This document shows, in pieces, positions 12,166-22,859 of a stretch of DNA of 64,000 nucleotides (position 1 is its first letter; each line of letters opens with the position of its first letter). The notes under the pieces are model-generated. The model saw nothing but the letters and a program-made list of their open reading frames with translations, searched no databases and was not told the origin of the DNA. The translations under genes were made by a program, and so were the position numbers. The DNA comes from Chloromonas sp. AAM2 (Eukaryota; Chlorophyta; Chlorophyceae; Chlamydomonadales; Chlamydomonadaceae): the NCBI GenBank assembly GCA_004335635.1, contig QAXH01004822.1, forward strand, positions 353-64,352, read 5' to 3'.

Positions 12166-12774
12166 ATCAGCATGCTCCCCCAGGACAAGGGAACCTACAC
12201 AGAGCATACTGCCTTGTATCACTGCTTGCCTAGTGTTCAGTCACACCTCCAGTGCAGAAGCTGCACCTTGACCTGATTGTGCATAAACCCCAAAGGCGCC
12301 CACGCACCCTGCTCCAACTCCTTAACATCTCTTCACGATGCAAAGCACCCCCAACGGCTGCTCCCTCGAGACCACCCTGGGGCGCTCTGTGCTGGGGATG
12401 GAAAACTGCAGCCGACCAACCTCAATGCTTGATGGTGCCAGTCAAGCTGACGGCGCAGCCGAAAAACCATGCTAGCTTTAAAAACTTCTGTACAATGGCA
12501 GTGCTGGGACGTCATAGCCCAGGTGGGTAGTGACAGGAAGCATGGTGGGTTGGTGCAGCATGCCTGATTCAAACACTACGCAAGACTAGGCCAAAAGGCT
12601 ACCCAGCATTAATGTACTTGGTAAGCAGCACAAAAGTTGAAATGCCTGTGAGGCAATGCCTTGGCTTTCTCTTGTGCTCGCTTATCAGCCATTGCAGAGA
12701 CGCAGGCTTCTACTTCACTGGTGGTCCATAGTAGGTTCAGTGCAGCCCATAGGTGGCGGTACAGACAGTAACTG

Positions 12775-15493
12775 TCAAAAGCGTGGGCACGACTGTGCAA
12801 CCGGCGCGTTCTTGGTGAGACCCTGCCTCCACCTGCCGGAGTCGATTGCAGCATCCACAGCGCTGGTGAACAGACTCAGGAAGCGCTGCCATTGCGCCTC
12901 ATCCATGTCGTGGAACAGACCATTCAGACTGTCGGGGGCAAAGGCAACAACTGGTGGAGGGTATGGCTGCGGGCCGCGGGACAGGGAGAGCTTGGCGCGG
13001 TGTTTGGGGTTGCGCCTGGTTGCGTTGCGGCGGTGTGCGCGGCGCCACAGGAACCCGCCCGTGCCACACACGGACGATGCCATGGCCGGTGCGTTGCTAA
13101 GACCAGCGCCACCCACCTTGCCGCCAAAGCCTGCCTGTGGCGTGTCAAGCTGCATGTTACCAGCTGATGTCATGGGCGTGCCTGACGAGGCCAGCAGCGA
13201 AGTGGTCATGTCAAAGCTGAAGTCGTCTGCAGAGGACAGGGAGCTGCCCAGCGAGGCACCGCCAGGAGAGCGAGCTACAGCACGCAGCGGCGTGACCAGT
13301 GCGCCGTTAGCCAGGACGTCATCCAAGTCAAATAGCATGCTGTCCTCAGCACGGCTGCTGGTCTGGGTGACCATGACGTTGTTGTTGTGTGCATGCCGCT
13401 GCAGCTGCTGGATGGCTCCCTCATCGTCATCCCTGCCAAAGGCCGCCTCGCAGTCGCTGTCCCCGACCTCCTCAGCACTGCTGCTGTCACCGCCCTCTTC
13501 ACTGTCACCCTCCTCAATCACATCATCACACTCATCCTCATCCTCGGCATCCTGCAAATGCACAGAGTCCAGAATATGACGGTTGCTTAACAGGTTGAAT
13601 GCTCCTGAAGCAAGCAAGGAAGCACTTCCACAGTGTGCAGACAAGCGGCAACTTCTCAAGCCACTGGCGTGCACTGTCTGGTGTTACACCAGCAGCAGGT
13701 CAGGTCTGAATGTGGCCACCACAGGGTTCAAGCTCTCACCTCCATGGCCTGCCGGGCGGCCGCTGCTGTGCGCTCAAGCTCACTGGGCTCCTCCTCGCCG
13801 CCCTCAAATGAGCGTGTCATGATGCTGGCGATGTCGAACAGGGTGAGACCAGCCTCAGCGCCACGCTGCAGCAGTGTGGTGGCGAGCTCCATGACACGCA
13901 GGCACTCAGGGCGGAGGTTGGGTAGCTCCTTGCGCAGCAGCTCCTTGTCAGCCTGAGAACAAAGGGAAAGCATCAAATACAATTCAAGGGACTTCTGTAT
14001 GTGTTGGCTTAAAAGGAATAAACAGTAAAACCGTAGAAGCTAGAGCGACAAGTAGCATAATCGCCATGTCAACTGGCTTGATGGTTGCTACCTCCCTGAA
14101 TCCAGCCATGTTCTTGTCTCACCTCAACGTCAATGGCGGTGATGTACGCAAGCTCCTCGTCAGTGAAGGGCAGCATGGCCTGGGGCCAGTGCAGCCACTC
14201 AAAGTAGCATGCCTCAAGTGTCTCTGGGAGGCAGAAGCCGTGGTCAATGGGGATGAGCTCATACTGCTGCTCTCCCATCATGGGGGCGCCGACTGGCATA
14301 TTACTGGAGCCAGTGGCTGGGCGCACTACGCGCACCAGCAAGTTACCAGCGTGACGGTCTGTGTTGAAGAGTCGAATGTCAAGGATGCCAATGCGGTGCA
14401 CATCACGGGCAGAGAAGCGGGATGGGCCCATCTCACTGGTGTCGCAGATGTGAGTGACGAACTCCTGCAGGGAGCCGAGTTTCATGGGCAGGCTACCCGG
14501 TGTTGTGGCTTCATCTGAGGCACTGTCGCTGGCTGTCATGGCAGTGGACTGATTGAGGGAGGGCAGGTCCAAGGAGCTCTGGCGTACGCTGCTCATGCGA
14601 TTGTTGTAGCAAAAGATAGGGTGGCGAGCACGAACCAACACACTGGTGGGGACACGGGCCCAGCCATCCTTGTCCAAGAGATAGGCTGCGACCTCTCGCA
14701 TGGCTGCCTCACCTACGCGTACAGTGGGCTTCCAGCCAGGCTCGCCCAGGCTGCGGCCTACATACCCTTTGGGATTGTTGGGGGCAAGAGGCTCTTCGTC
14801 ACAAGGTTTCATAATGGCCACCTTGCGGCCATCCTCGTTGCCAAAGAAGTATGTGCCACCCATGCCCTCATTAGCACGCTCTGGCTCCTGGCAAGCCTTC
14901 AAGCCACGGATCACCGACTTGACAAGACGGCGCACACTGTTATTGGTGTGGGCTGTGCAGCAGATCTCAATCTTGGTGTCCTTGCCAGGATCCTCATCGA
15001 CCTGAAAACATGGCCACACAAGAGCATGGTGAGAACATGCAGAATTGTGAATCATGTGCTGCATATCCATGTTGCCACACTCGATCAGAGTGCTTGAATA
15101 ATGAGCGGACAAAGATGCGGAGCCTGCGATTTATGGCCGCAGTTGCCGGCAGACACTTACCGGGGCTTTGCAACCAAGCACTCCAGAAGCGCCAGAGGTA
15201 CGGCTGATTTCCAAAAGGCCCTGCCAGCCCACGTCCGACGCCTGGCCAGGGCTCTCTGTCACCAGTGACACTGACTTGACGGGCTGGCCCGCTTGAGAGG
15301 GAGGCGTCGTTGGTGGCTGAAGTGAGATGCGCTTAACGACAGAGATGGGTGGCAAGACAGCTGGCGGGGCCAGGTGGCCAAGCTTGTCGACGGGCGGGTG
15401 AGCTGCATCCGCGAGGGGCAAAGCGTTGCGCAGAGCAAAACCATGTGTCGTTGTGAAAGCCGGGCCCTTGCTTGAGCTTAGGGTCTCCATCAT
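12775..15493 (-). CDS. Phosphatidylinositol 4-kinase gamma (type II, plant-like), 4+ exons
   Basis: Exons in transcript order are 15493-15161, 15001-14123, 13952-13740 and 13551-12775, all in phase (733 residues). The kinase core shows TYFFGNEDGRKVAIMKP (nucleotide-binding region), EEPLAPNNPKGYVG, VGEAAMREVAAYLLD, the catalytic loop FNTDRHAGNLLV (about residues 320-335) and IDHGFCLPE in the metal-binding position. These are hallmarks of plant PI4K gamma, which phosphorylates phosphatidylinositol and, in Arabidopsis, also protein substrates. A long Ser/Asp/Glu-rich region precedes a conserved-looking C-terminal helix (DMDEAQWQRFLSLF). The usual N-terminal ubiquitin-like domain was not seen. 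A good acceptor just before 15493 (pyrimidine tract, TTCGCAG) suggests an upstream exon that I could not place. The enzyme should act on the cytosolic face of membranes. Confidence 0.9.
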
Positions 15494-16807
15494 TGTAGCG
15501 CTCTGCGAACACGATGAAGAAGAATGTAAATGATTGCTTGATACAAAGGCCGAAGAACCGGACATCCCAATGCAAAAATGTTGAGGAAATCTGCGGTTGG
15601 AGTGCCTAGGTGTCTCACCCACCATCTTGAACGCTGGCTCAACGACAACAGGCAAGCAGAGCTGGCCTTGCGTACAGCACTTGACAGCTGCGCTCTCCCC
15701 TCGTCTGGTGCGCACACCCCTGTCGCAACAGCAAAAAGGACAAGACAGATGGTTTGGCGTACATTTCGAGTCCCCTGTAATGCCCCTTGCAATGCCACGC
15801 GATCAGCTGTGAATATGCGGCTTCTCGCATGACGCCAGTATGCGTTCCGCCTGCAATCCTGGGTGCTTGGCACCTCCTGACTCTCAGCGCCACGCCAGCA
15901 GTCTGATCGCCAGAGCTACAAGCGCGACCAATCTTTTCAAAACATGCATACTGCAGCGAGCCGCTAGCCAAGCAGCCTGGACCGCGACCCGGGTAGGGCA
16001 GGTTCAGGCTGGCCCCACCCAGATGAAAGAGACCCGGCCCAGGTACAGGCGAAGAAACACCCAGACAGAAGCTCTAGTGATTGTGTTCCCGCATTACGCA
16101 GCTGTGCTCAGGCCCTGAATCCGTGACCCACCTCCGAACCCTAGTGAGGGCCGTCTCCGCAGGGTGAGCGCTATAGCATCCAATGGGTGATGTCGATGGT
16201 TGGTGGCTGGGAAGCCGAGAGAAGACGGAAAACCGGGAATAACCCGGGGGCTGAGATGTTGTGCCGCAGGGCCTGAAGGCTTCTGGAAAGGCTGAGAGAT
16301 GGGAAAGAAAGTGGCCGGAACGACGTGCGCTGACGGAAGCTTGATAAACGTGTGTGTTTGTTGCAATGAGGATGAACGTCAGGACCTCGAAGGTGATAAA
16401 ATAGGTAGGGCAAACGTCACACTCGTAGAGTAAAACGTGCACGGGACTACCTGTCTGCATTCTCTGGTGCGTGTGTTCAAATGAAGCAGCAGAGTTTCTG
16501 CTGCGCCTGCTGTTTGCTTGGGGTTGTGTGGCAAAGGTGGCGTGCCAGCCCAGGAACGCCAGGCTCGCACGTTATTTCAAGCAGCCCCGGCCGATGCTGG
16601 CCAGGCCTGTCCTGTTCTTGGCGCTTGCACAATATATCTTTCTCTGGCCGTGACTGGAAAGCAGGTGTTCTAGCCATCCACTGACTGCCAGTGGCTGCTC
16701 AAATGTGCATGGCATCTGGCGAGTACCACGACTGGTCACGTTGTGCATCGGTCCAACGTCTAAGATTCACTTGACTTGCACAAACAAGCATAAGAACATC
16801 TCATTAA

Positions 16808-16895
16808 CCATGCAATGCTCACCTGTGCGATGCCATGCAACGCAATGCAATGCTCACCTGTGCAATGCCATGCAACGCAATGCTCACCTGTGCAA
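16808..16895 (+). repeat. Short tandem repeat (CAATGCTCACCTGTGC family)
   Basis: The words CAATGCTCACCTGTGC and GATGCCATGCAACG alternate in about three imperfect units. No coding function is visible. Confidence 0.8.
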
Positions 16896-17187
16896 GTATG
16901 CTGTCAGTGCTCGACCTGTCAGGGATGCTGTCAACGGAAGGCTCCAGTTGTATTACCATTGTCAGGGGCATCTCAATGGTCTCATTTTGGCATGGCAAGG
17001 CACAACTGTCCTTGTGGAAATATCGTTCCACGTGGTGTTAAGCCCAATTAAGTGCGTCAGCACATGTAACAAGCTCGCACAGAGGCTAAGCACTAAACCA
17101 GAGTTCACAAAGGGCATATCCAGCACTGGTGGACGTTGTTGCTGGCTGCGCCTTGTGCTGGACGCACCCGGACCTCAGTTTTGGCTG

Positions 17188-17341
17188 CACCTTGTGGCCG
17201 CCCGCCTCTATGGGGAGGCAGCCACGCCCTCTACACCCCAACTGAGACCTGCGCTGCATAGCAAGCGAAGTCTACAACCGTCGCGCTTCACTGGGCACTA
17301 GACACATGCCGCCTATTATAGATCACACCCGAGAACCCATC
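17188..17341 (+). repeat. Dispersed repeat R1, copy 2
   Basis: Second copy of the element at 10800-10961, in the same orientation, with single-base differences and small indels spread along its length. Confidence 0.85.
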
Positions 17342-17607
17342 TCCGAGTTCACTGCTAGCAGAACTTGTTGCCAGCAGGTTTGGACGATATGTGCCCTCCG
17401 TAATGTGCCGGCATGGTGTGGTGGTTGTGCTGACATGGCTCAGCCAAGCTCGCGGTCCACTTCGTGCAATAGCCAACAATAGGGTCAACACTGTAGGAGA
17501 GACCAGCATCTACCGGCACAGTGGCCATACCTTCAACTTGCGACGTGCTAGCGGCTACCCTCTTGGTTTGCAAGCAGTGATATGTGCAATCATCCAGGCA
17601 CATGCCA

Positions 17608-17670
17608 TGTAGGATTGATCCTATCTGTAATTGATCCTATCTGTAATTGATCCTATCTGTAGCTGATCCT
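17608..17670 (+). repeat. 16-base tandem repeat
   Basis: Units of the type TTGATCCTATCTGTAA are repeated about four times, the last diverged to CTGATCCTTTTTTA. It directly precedes repeat R4. Confidence 0.85.
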
Positions 17671-17679
17671 TTTTTATGG

Positions 17680-17795
17680 TTGATGACTTTAAAGGCGATG
17701 ACTTTGACAGGCAATATTGACGTCATCAGCATACGTCATCAGCATTACGTCACCAGGCTGGATGTCACCAGGCTACACCTTGTGGCGTCCCTAGC
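17680..17795 (+). repeat. Dispersed repeat R4, copy 1
   Basis: Resembles 46390-46540. Shared words are GCGATGACTTTGACAGGCAA, TATTGACGTCATCAGCAT and CACGTCCCTA-like ends. Short internal duplications (TCATCAGCA, GTCACCAGG) are present in both. Confidence 0.75.
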
Positions 17796-18235
17796 CATAA
17801 GGAAACATCTTCCTGCGTGTTGAGCGCATTTGTCGTGGCCCTGTAAATGACAGATCGTCTTGATTATTCTCACAACTGGTGCTAGCTGGCAGCTCACTGT
17901 TTGCTTGACGAAATAGGGTCTCTTGGTATGCACCCACAATGCAAGCACATCCATGAAGGTGCAGTGCATAAGGTGTTTGTTTGGGCTCTGGAAAAAAGGG
18001 GCTATGGCAAGCACTCTGGCCAGCGTCAGTAAAGCGAAGTGGGCGACAAACAGTGCGTGCTGCCTGAGCTTTTTATTGAATTCCAAAAAAAATACGAATG
18101 TTATCAGGCTTTTTCCCACAGTACCGGCATGCGGCTCAGGAACAATCAGGTTGCAAGTACACGAATCAACTGGCGTCACAAGAAACGTCCAGACCATAGA
18201 CGATCGGTTCAATTCACATCAAGGACATGTGGGTG

Positions 18236-21200
18236 TCACAGCTTCCAAGTGCCATCAGCAGGCGGCTCATTCCCTGCTGTTGCAGGTTCTTTCTCATCTT
18301 CATGGTGGTGCCTGTGCTTATGCTTGTGCCGGTGGTGCCGCCTGTGACCTGAGGAGCTGGCGCCATCAGCATGACCTTCGCTGGCAGACCCACCCTCATC
18401 GCCCTTGTGCCAATGCTTGCTGCGAACACGAGGGACGTATGCCAATGTAGAATCAACACAATAACGAATGCAGAATATGCAGGCACTTGAGAGGGAGTTG
18501 ATGGTCATATCCAGATTGCTTTCTCACCCAACATGTTTTCCAACCAACAAGATGCCTGGCCGGCTGTCACGCGCTCCGCCTTTCAACAGGCACTGCATTA
18601 GCCACCTTGCCTGCACCAGGTTACGCCAGAACCCTAAAACACTCACTGCTTGTGGTGTCTATGTTTCTTATGCCGGTGCAGCGACCCAGCTGCCTCTGCG
18701 TCCTCCACCAGGGGTAATGCCAGAGGAGGTCCATACATAGCCTCCAAGCTTCCCACAAGATCTTCTGGTGTGCCGTCCTCCGTCTGCTGCAGGGAACCTC
18801 TTTCCAGCTGCTTTCCAGCTAGCGCTGCCAGCCCACCTGCACCCTCCCAGCTGCCTGGTTTCACGCAGGAGCTGGGCTGTCTGGGGCTGCTGCCGGCCTC
18901 TGAAAGGACCTCCACTGCAACCTGTGAGTGAGTGAGTGTGTGAGTGAGTGCTCCTTGACATCTGTATCATCCGACTTGTCGAACAGAACGTGGCCCGAGC
19001 TCCATGTGCAACATCATCATACTCGCATTGCAACAAAGTACTGGATTGTCAATTCCAAAGCCCCGTCATCACCTGTAGGTTAGCGGCCAGGGGTGTGGCC
19101 AGGGCCTGCATGCACCTGGGACGGTTCGGAGACCGGCGGGCGGCCAGCAGGCCACGAGCTGCCCTGTTCTCAGCCTTGATGTGGGCTGCGGCTGTCTTGT
19201 TGCTTTGCTCATGTGCTCTGTGAGACGTGAAGCTATGCAGCACGTGCTGCATGCACAAGGGAAAGTCACGCACAAACACAAGCGGCTTGTGAATCGGGCA
19301 CAACAGGTGTTTTAGCAGGTGTCCATGCCAACACGCACTGATGTGCTTGACGTTTCTCAAAGGGAGGCAGGGACATGCACATGGCAGGTGCCAAGGCAGG
19401 TAAACAACAACACAAGTGTAGCATGAAGATGCACTAAACCGGAGACAACATTATGTCAGCAGAGGGCTACAAGCCAGCCACTCTGAGGTCACTAGCCAAG
19501 CACAGATTGGTGATGAGGCAAGGCAGCTCATGACTGCGCTACCCGGCGTGTTGCTGCAGTCCGTGGCTCACGTGTATGCCCACACTGCCAGCCAGCATCT
19601 GGGCCCGGACAAGCCAGGATGATGATGGCCGCTTCTGGGCTGCTGTTGCAACTAGCACTGCCTCTAAAAGAGGTATGAGCCCTGCCTGCATGCACACCAT
19701 ACACCGTTTATGACTGCTCTAAAAAGCAATGTTTGCCAGTTCTGGGACAATCCTGATTGGCGTCACTGAAACCTGGGCTGCTGGTGATGGCGTCCTTGTC
19801 AGTCCTGTTAACGGGACGCCGTAGCCCATAGGTGGTAAAGCATAGGGTATGGGACAGCTAGTGCAGGACAATGACAGAGCTCAGACATACCTGATGTCAT
19901 TCAAGGGCAGAGCAAAGACATGGCCTCGCGTATGAGCACACCTGCCTACTTGGTATGAGCATAAATCGCCACTTCCAGTCACAGACAGGCTTACACACAT
20001 GAACTCGTCAAATGAACAAGTCCCAGAACTGGCAAACAATTTCTTTTGTCCAATCGCAATAGTTCAATGACCCGGTCTAGTCGTTGGTTCAGCCTGTGAT
20101 GACAAGGTACCTGGCAGGTCAAACAAGGTGAGCAAGTGTTTGCCCTTACCTGTACAGCCTGTGTTCTTGCCATTTCAGCAGGCAGCAGGTTCTGCAGCAG
20201 CCCCATGCCAGCGTGGCAGGCGTAGGGCATGGGCTTGAAGGCAGCGTATGGGCCACTGGTCAGGTCCTGACCGGCCTTGGACTGCAAAAGCAGCAGGAAG
20301 CATACCATATCATGCAGGACAGGGGACGCCGCCTATGACTTTGCACAACGGGTAGCGTGATGTGAACACGAAAATTGCAGTGTGTGTTGGTGTGTCACGC
20401 CTGTTTGTGCATGAATGTGCATGACTCAACAGCCACTAAGTGCACCTGTCCATGTAGGGAAGGTGCACACCTGGGCCTGAGGGGCGTAAACCACCTGCCT
20501 CGGCACCTGCCATGCACAAGTGGTGAGGCTGGTCTGTGCCATTCTGTACTAATCCTTACCAATCCTTGTGCCAAAGGGCTGCGGTTTGTTATGTAGTCCA
20601 GCCACCCAACCCTATTACCCTTACCCCGCCCACCTGCCCCAGTAGAAGCTGTGGCAGCGATGCCTGCACGACCCCCACAGTCAGCTGCACGGCCCCCTCT
20701 GACACGAGCCTGTCCCTCACAGCGGGCAGCAGGCAGCAGCTGCCCAGCGCAACCAGGGTCAGCTTCACGTCCAAACCGTCACGACCCAACGCAATGACTT
20801 CCTGCACAGCGTCAGTGAGGTTGAAACGCTGCTTACTGAGTCTGTCTGACTATCTGTGCGGCATGCAACTGTTGTGCTTGAGGAAACCTGAGTAGTGCGC
20901 AGCCTTCTGCTTGTTGTTCGCACAGTCAGGCTGCAGCCAAGGGTAACCCATGGTCCTGGATAGAGCATGAAAGCAACCACTATAAGAATCACACCCTGAG
21001 AAATCATCTAATGTAAGTAAGGACGCTGGACGTAACCTTGCAGCTCAGCTACGGCCAACCCAAGCTTTGCAACCCTGGAATTCCTCCCTTGAGCTTGTCT
21101 GTGTTCACTACTTGAGACACTCTTGGCGTAGTTCGACCACAATCGCTACCCCGCTGACCCGAGGCCAGACCGCAACCCACTAGCGTCCCACCTTGAGCCA

Positions 21201-22615
21201 TGCCATCAGCTGGCAGAGCACCTTGCATGTGGGCGTGGCCAGGTGCTGCCTGCCGGGGGCGGTGGAGGCCAGGGCCACCAAGCAGGACGCAGCACAGGCA
21301 CGCACCAACCTGCAGTGGTACTCGCAACAGCGATGCCAACGTTCAAACATCTTCATATGACATGCACCTGGGACTGGGACAGTTTGTTCAGCGTTTCCGT
21401 TACCCTCTTGTCACGTAATCAGAAAGGGTGTGCATGACAGTGCTCGTTCGTGCTAGTTTGCCACAGAAGCTTTGGTACCAGTCTTAGTGTGAATTTGCTG
21501 TCAGAAACAACAAGACATTAACTGTTGTCGGGCAATGGGGGTTGCAACAGCTGGCCAACCGTCCCATCCCTTGGTTCTGCTTGTCCGTTGAGAAGTAGTA
21601 GTAGTAGTAGTAGTGTATCATGGTTAGGGCCCTTCACCACACCACTTACGTCACCGACTTCTGAGGTACTGGCAACTCAGAATGGTTCACACACCCGGTG
21701 TTTTTTGGTACTGAGACTCCCTAGCGTTCTGAATCACGTGTGCTCATCCAGCCTGGATACAGCGCTTTAAAACACTTCCAAAAGCAGTACGGAAAAGAGC
21801 CTGGCTGCCTGGCTGCCACACCACCCACACTGCATACCGGCCCATCCCTTGCACTCACGCATCTGACGACGTTGTGAGTTGTTTGAGGCACAGAACCAAC
21901 AGGTTGGGTCTCTCAGCAGTAATTAAGCCTGAGTCCAACCGGGCAGAGTTGCGAACCTGCATGCGTCATAATGAATTGATTCTAGGTGAGCGGCTAAAGC
22001 CAGTCGCAAAACCTCACAGGGTCTGAGCCAAGCCCTGGAATTTCACAAGACGAGCCTGCCAAGCTTGATGTTTGTTTCTGTGCCACTGACACGACAATCG
22101 AAGATTACATGCCAACGACATGTGCGCTCGGAGTTCAGACAGGCAGCTGGGCATGGAACTCAGAAACTAGCTTGCCAGGTGCGTGCATACCATGATCAAC
22201 GCCTTGCACAAGGATGGAGCCATCAGAGGTTCCATCAAAGCCACATCCAAATGTCGCAGGACTGTGGAACGATCTGTGTAGTTCAGAAGCGGTACCTGCA
22301 CCACATGCCGCGTCAAACATCCGCCATCCTGAGCCACACATGCATGACTTGACTTGCTTGCAGCTCGTGATCTCCTGAAGGTGCTGTCAATTGCGCTGTA
22401 CCATGCTGTGCTTTATGTGCAGAGTGCGCGCGTAGACCAACTACACACATCATGGCCGACCGTACCAACATGGTACCATGGTGCTGGTCCAACATGTCAT
22501 GGCATACCTGCACCAAGGTGTCAAGCTCGTCCTCTGGAAGCTCCTTACAAGCAGCTGGCAATGTTCGTGAGCGTTCCCTGCCGGTTGGCACCGGTTGCTG
22601 GGTTTCACCCTCCAT
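18236..22615 (-). CDS. Helical-repeat (Armadillo/HEAT-like) protein with His-rich C-terminus
   Basis: Recognised exons in transcript order are 22615-22508, 21309-21192, 20801-20634, 20281-20150, about 19661-19570, about 19204-19073, 18921-18647 and 18419-18236. At least one exon between the first two is missing, since their phases do not match. The exon products are alpha-helical and Ala/Leu-rich (RACAASCLVALASTAPGRQ, KLTLVALGSCCLLPAVRDRL), as in Armadillo/HEAT solenoids, but I do not recognise the family. The last two exons join in phase and encode an acidic linker and then HRRHHRHKHKHRHHHEDE, a His/Lys/Arg tract that could bind metal or nucleic acid. The 19662-20149 intron is largely filled by an inverted-repeat element. 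The start is 244 bases from the divergent deaminase gene. Confidence 0.5.
19724..20047. mobile_element. Small inverted-repeat element (MITE-like) in an intron, motif copies 3 and 4
   Basis: The left end reads AAAAAGCAAT then GTTTGCCAGTTCTGGGAC (19731-19748). The right end reads GTCCCAGAACTGGCAAAC (20020-20037) followed by AATTTCTTTT. The two ends are inverted copies about 300 bases apart, with the A/T runs on the outside. It sits inside an intron of the minus-strand helical-repeat gene. No open frame inside suggests a transposase, and no clear target-site duplication was found. Confidence 0.62.
21594..21614 (+). repeat. GTA trinucleotide microsatellite
   Basis: About seven consecutive GTA/TAG units in an intronic or intergenic part of the helical-repeat gene. 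Confidence 0.9.
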
Positions 22616-22859
22616 TCTTGTGAGGGTTTCTCAGAAGTTTTGTAAGTCCCATGCGAAGTTTGCGATGGTTCTCCCGGCCAGTGATATATAAACTCTATCA
22701 GTGCCTTGCAGCAGCCCTAGCTCGCGCGTCCAAGGGCAGCACGTGCACGTACATTCCTTTGCCACAACTTTGCCGTAGTTTACCAACAATGCTTTCAGAG
22801 CCACCATACTTGACCCTTGGCATCTCAATCGGCCGTAGTGGTCATCTGAACTGGCTGCC
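22616..22859. promoter_or_regulatory. Shared divergent promoter region, helical-repeat gene / deaminase
   Basis: The 244 bases lie between two proposed divergent start codons. GATATATAAAC at about 22682 is a possible TATA-like word for the plus-strand gene. The assignment depends on both proposed starts. Confidence 0.35.

Larger units (their letters stand above)
10452..12774. other. Intergenic region with two dispersed repeats
   Basis: No gene is supported. A TGTAA motif at 10743 could serve the upstream C1-FDX transcript. Copies of two dispersed repeats lie at 10800-10961 and 12061-12165. At 12610-12770 a minus-strand frame with exon-like composition follows the PI4K stop; it may be 3' UTR or an alternative last exon. 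Confidence 0.5.
15494..18235. other. Intergenic region with tandem and dispersed repeats
   Basis: No gene is supported. It contains a tandem built on CAATGCTCACCTGTGC at 16808-16895, repeat R1 copy 2 at 17188-17341, a 16-base tandem at 17608-17670 and repeat R4 copy 1 at 17680-17795. A missing first exon of the PI4K gene may lie between 15494 and about 16000. Confidence 0.5.

Noticed and set aside
12656..13579. 307-codon plus-strand open frame
   Set aside because: It lies antisense to the last exon of the PI4K gamma gene, whose minus-strand frame has matching splice phases and family motifs.
16808..16895. CRISPR-like alternation of repeat and spacer
   Set aside because: The units are imperfect, the intervening sequences are themselves repeats, and the host is a eukaryote. 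It is an ordinary tandem repeat.
18922..18950. GAGT tandem as a separate microsatellite of interest
   Set aside because: It is short and doubles as the pyrimidine-rich acceptor tract (coding strand CACTCACTCACTCACAG) of an exon of the helical-repeat gene.
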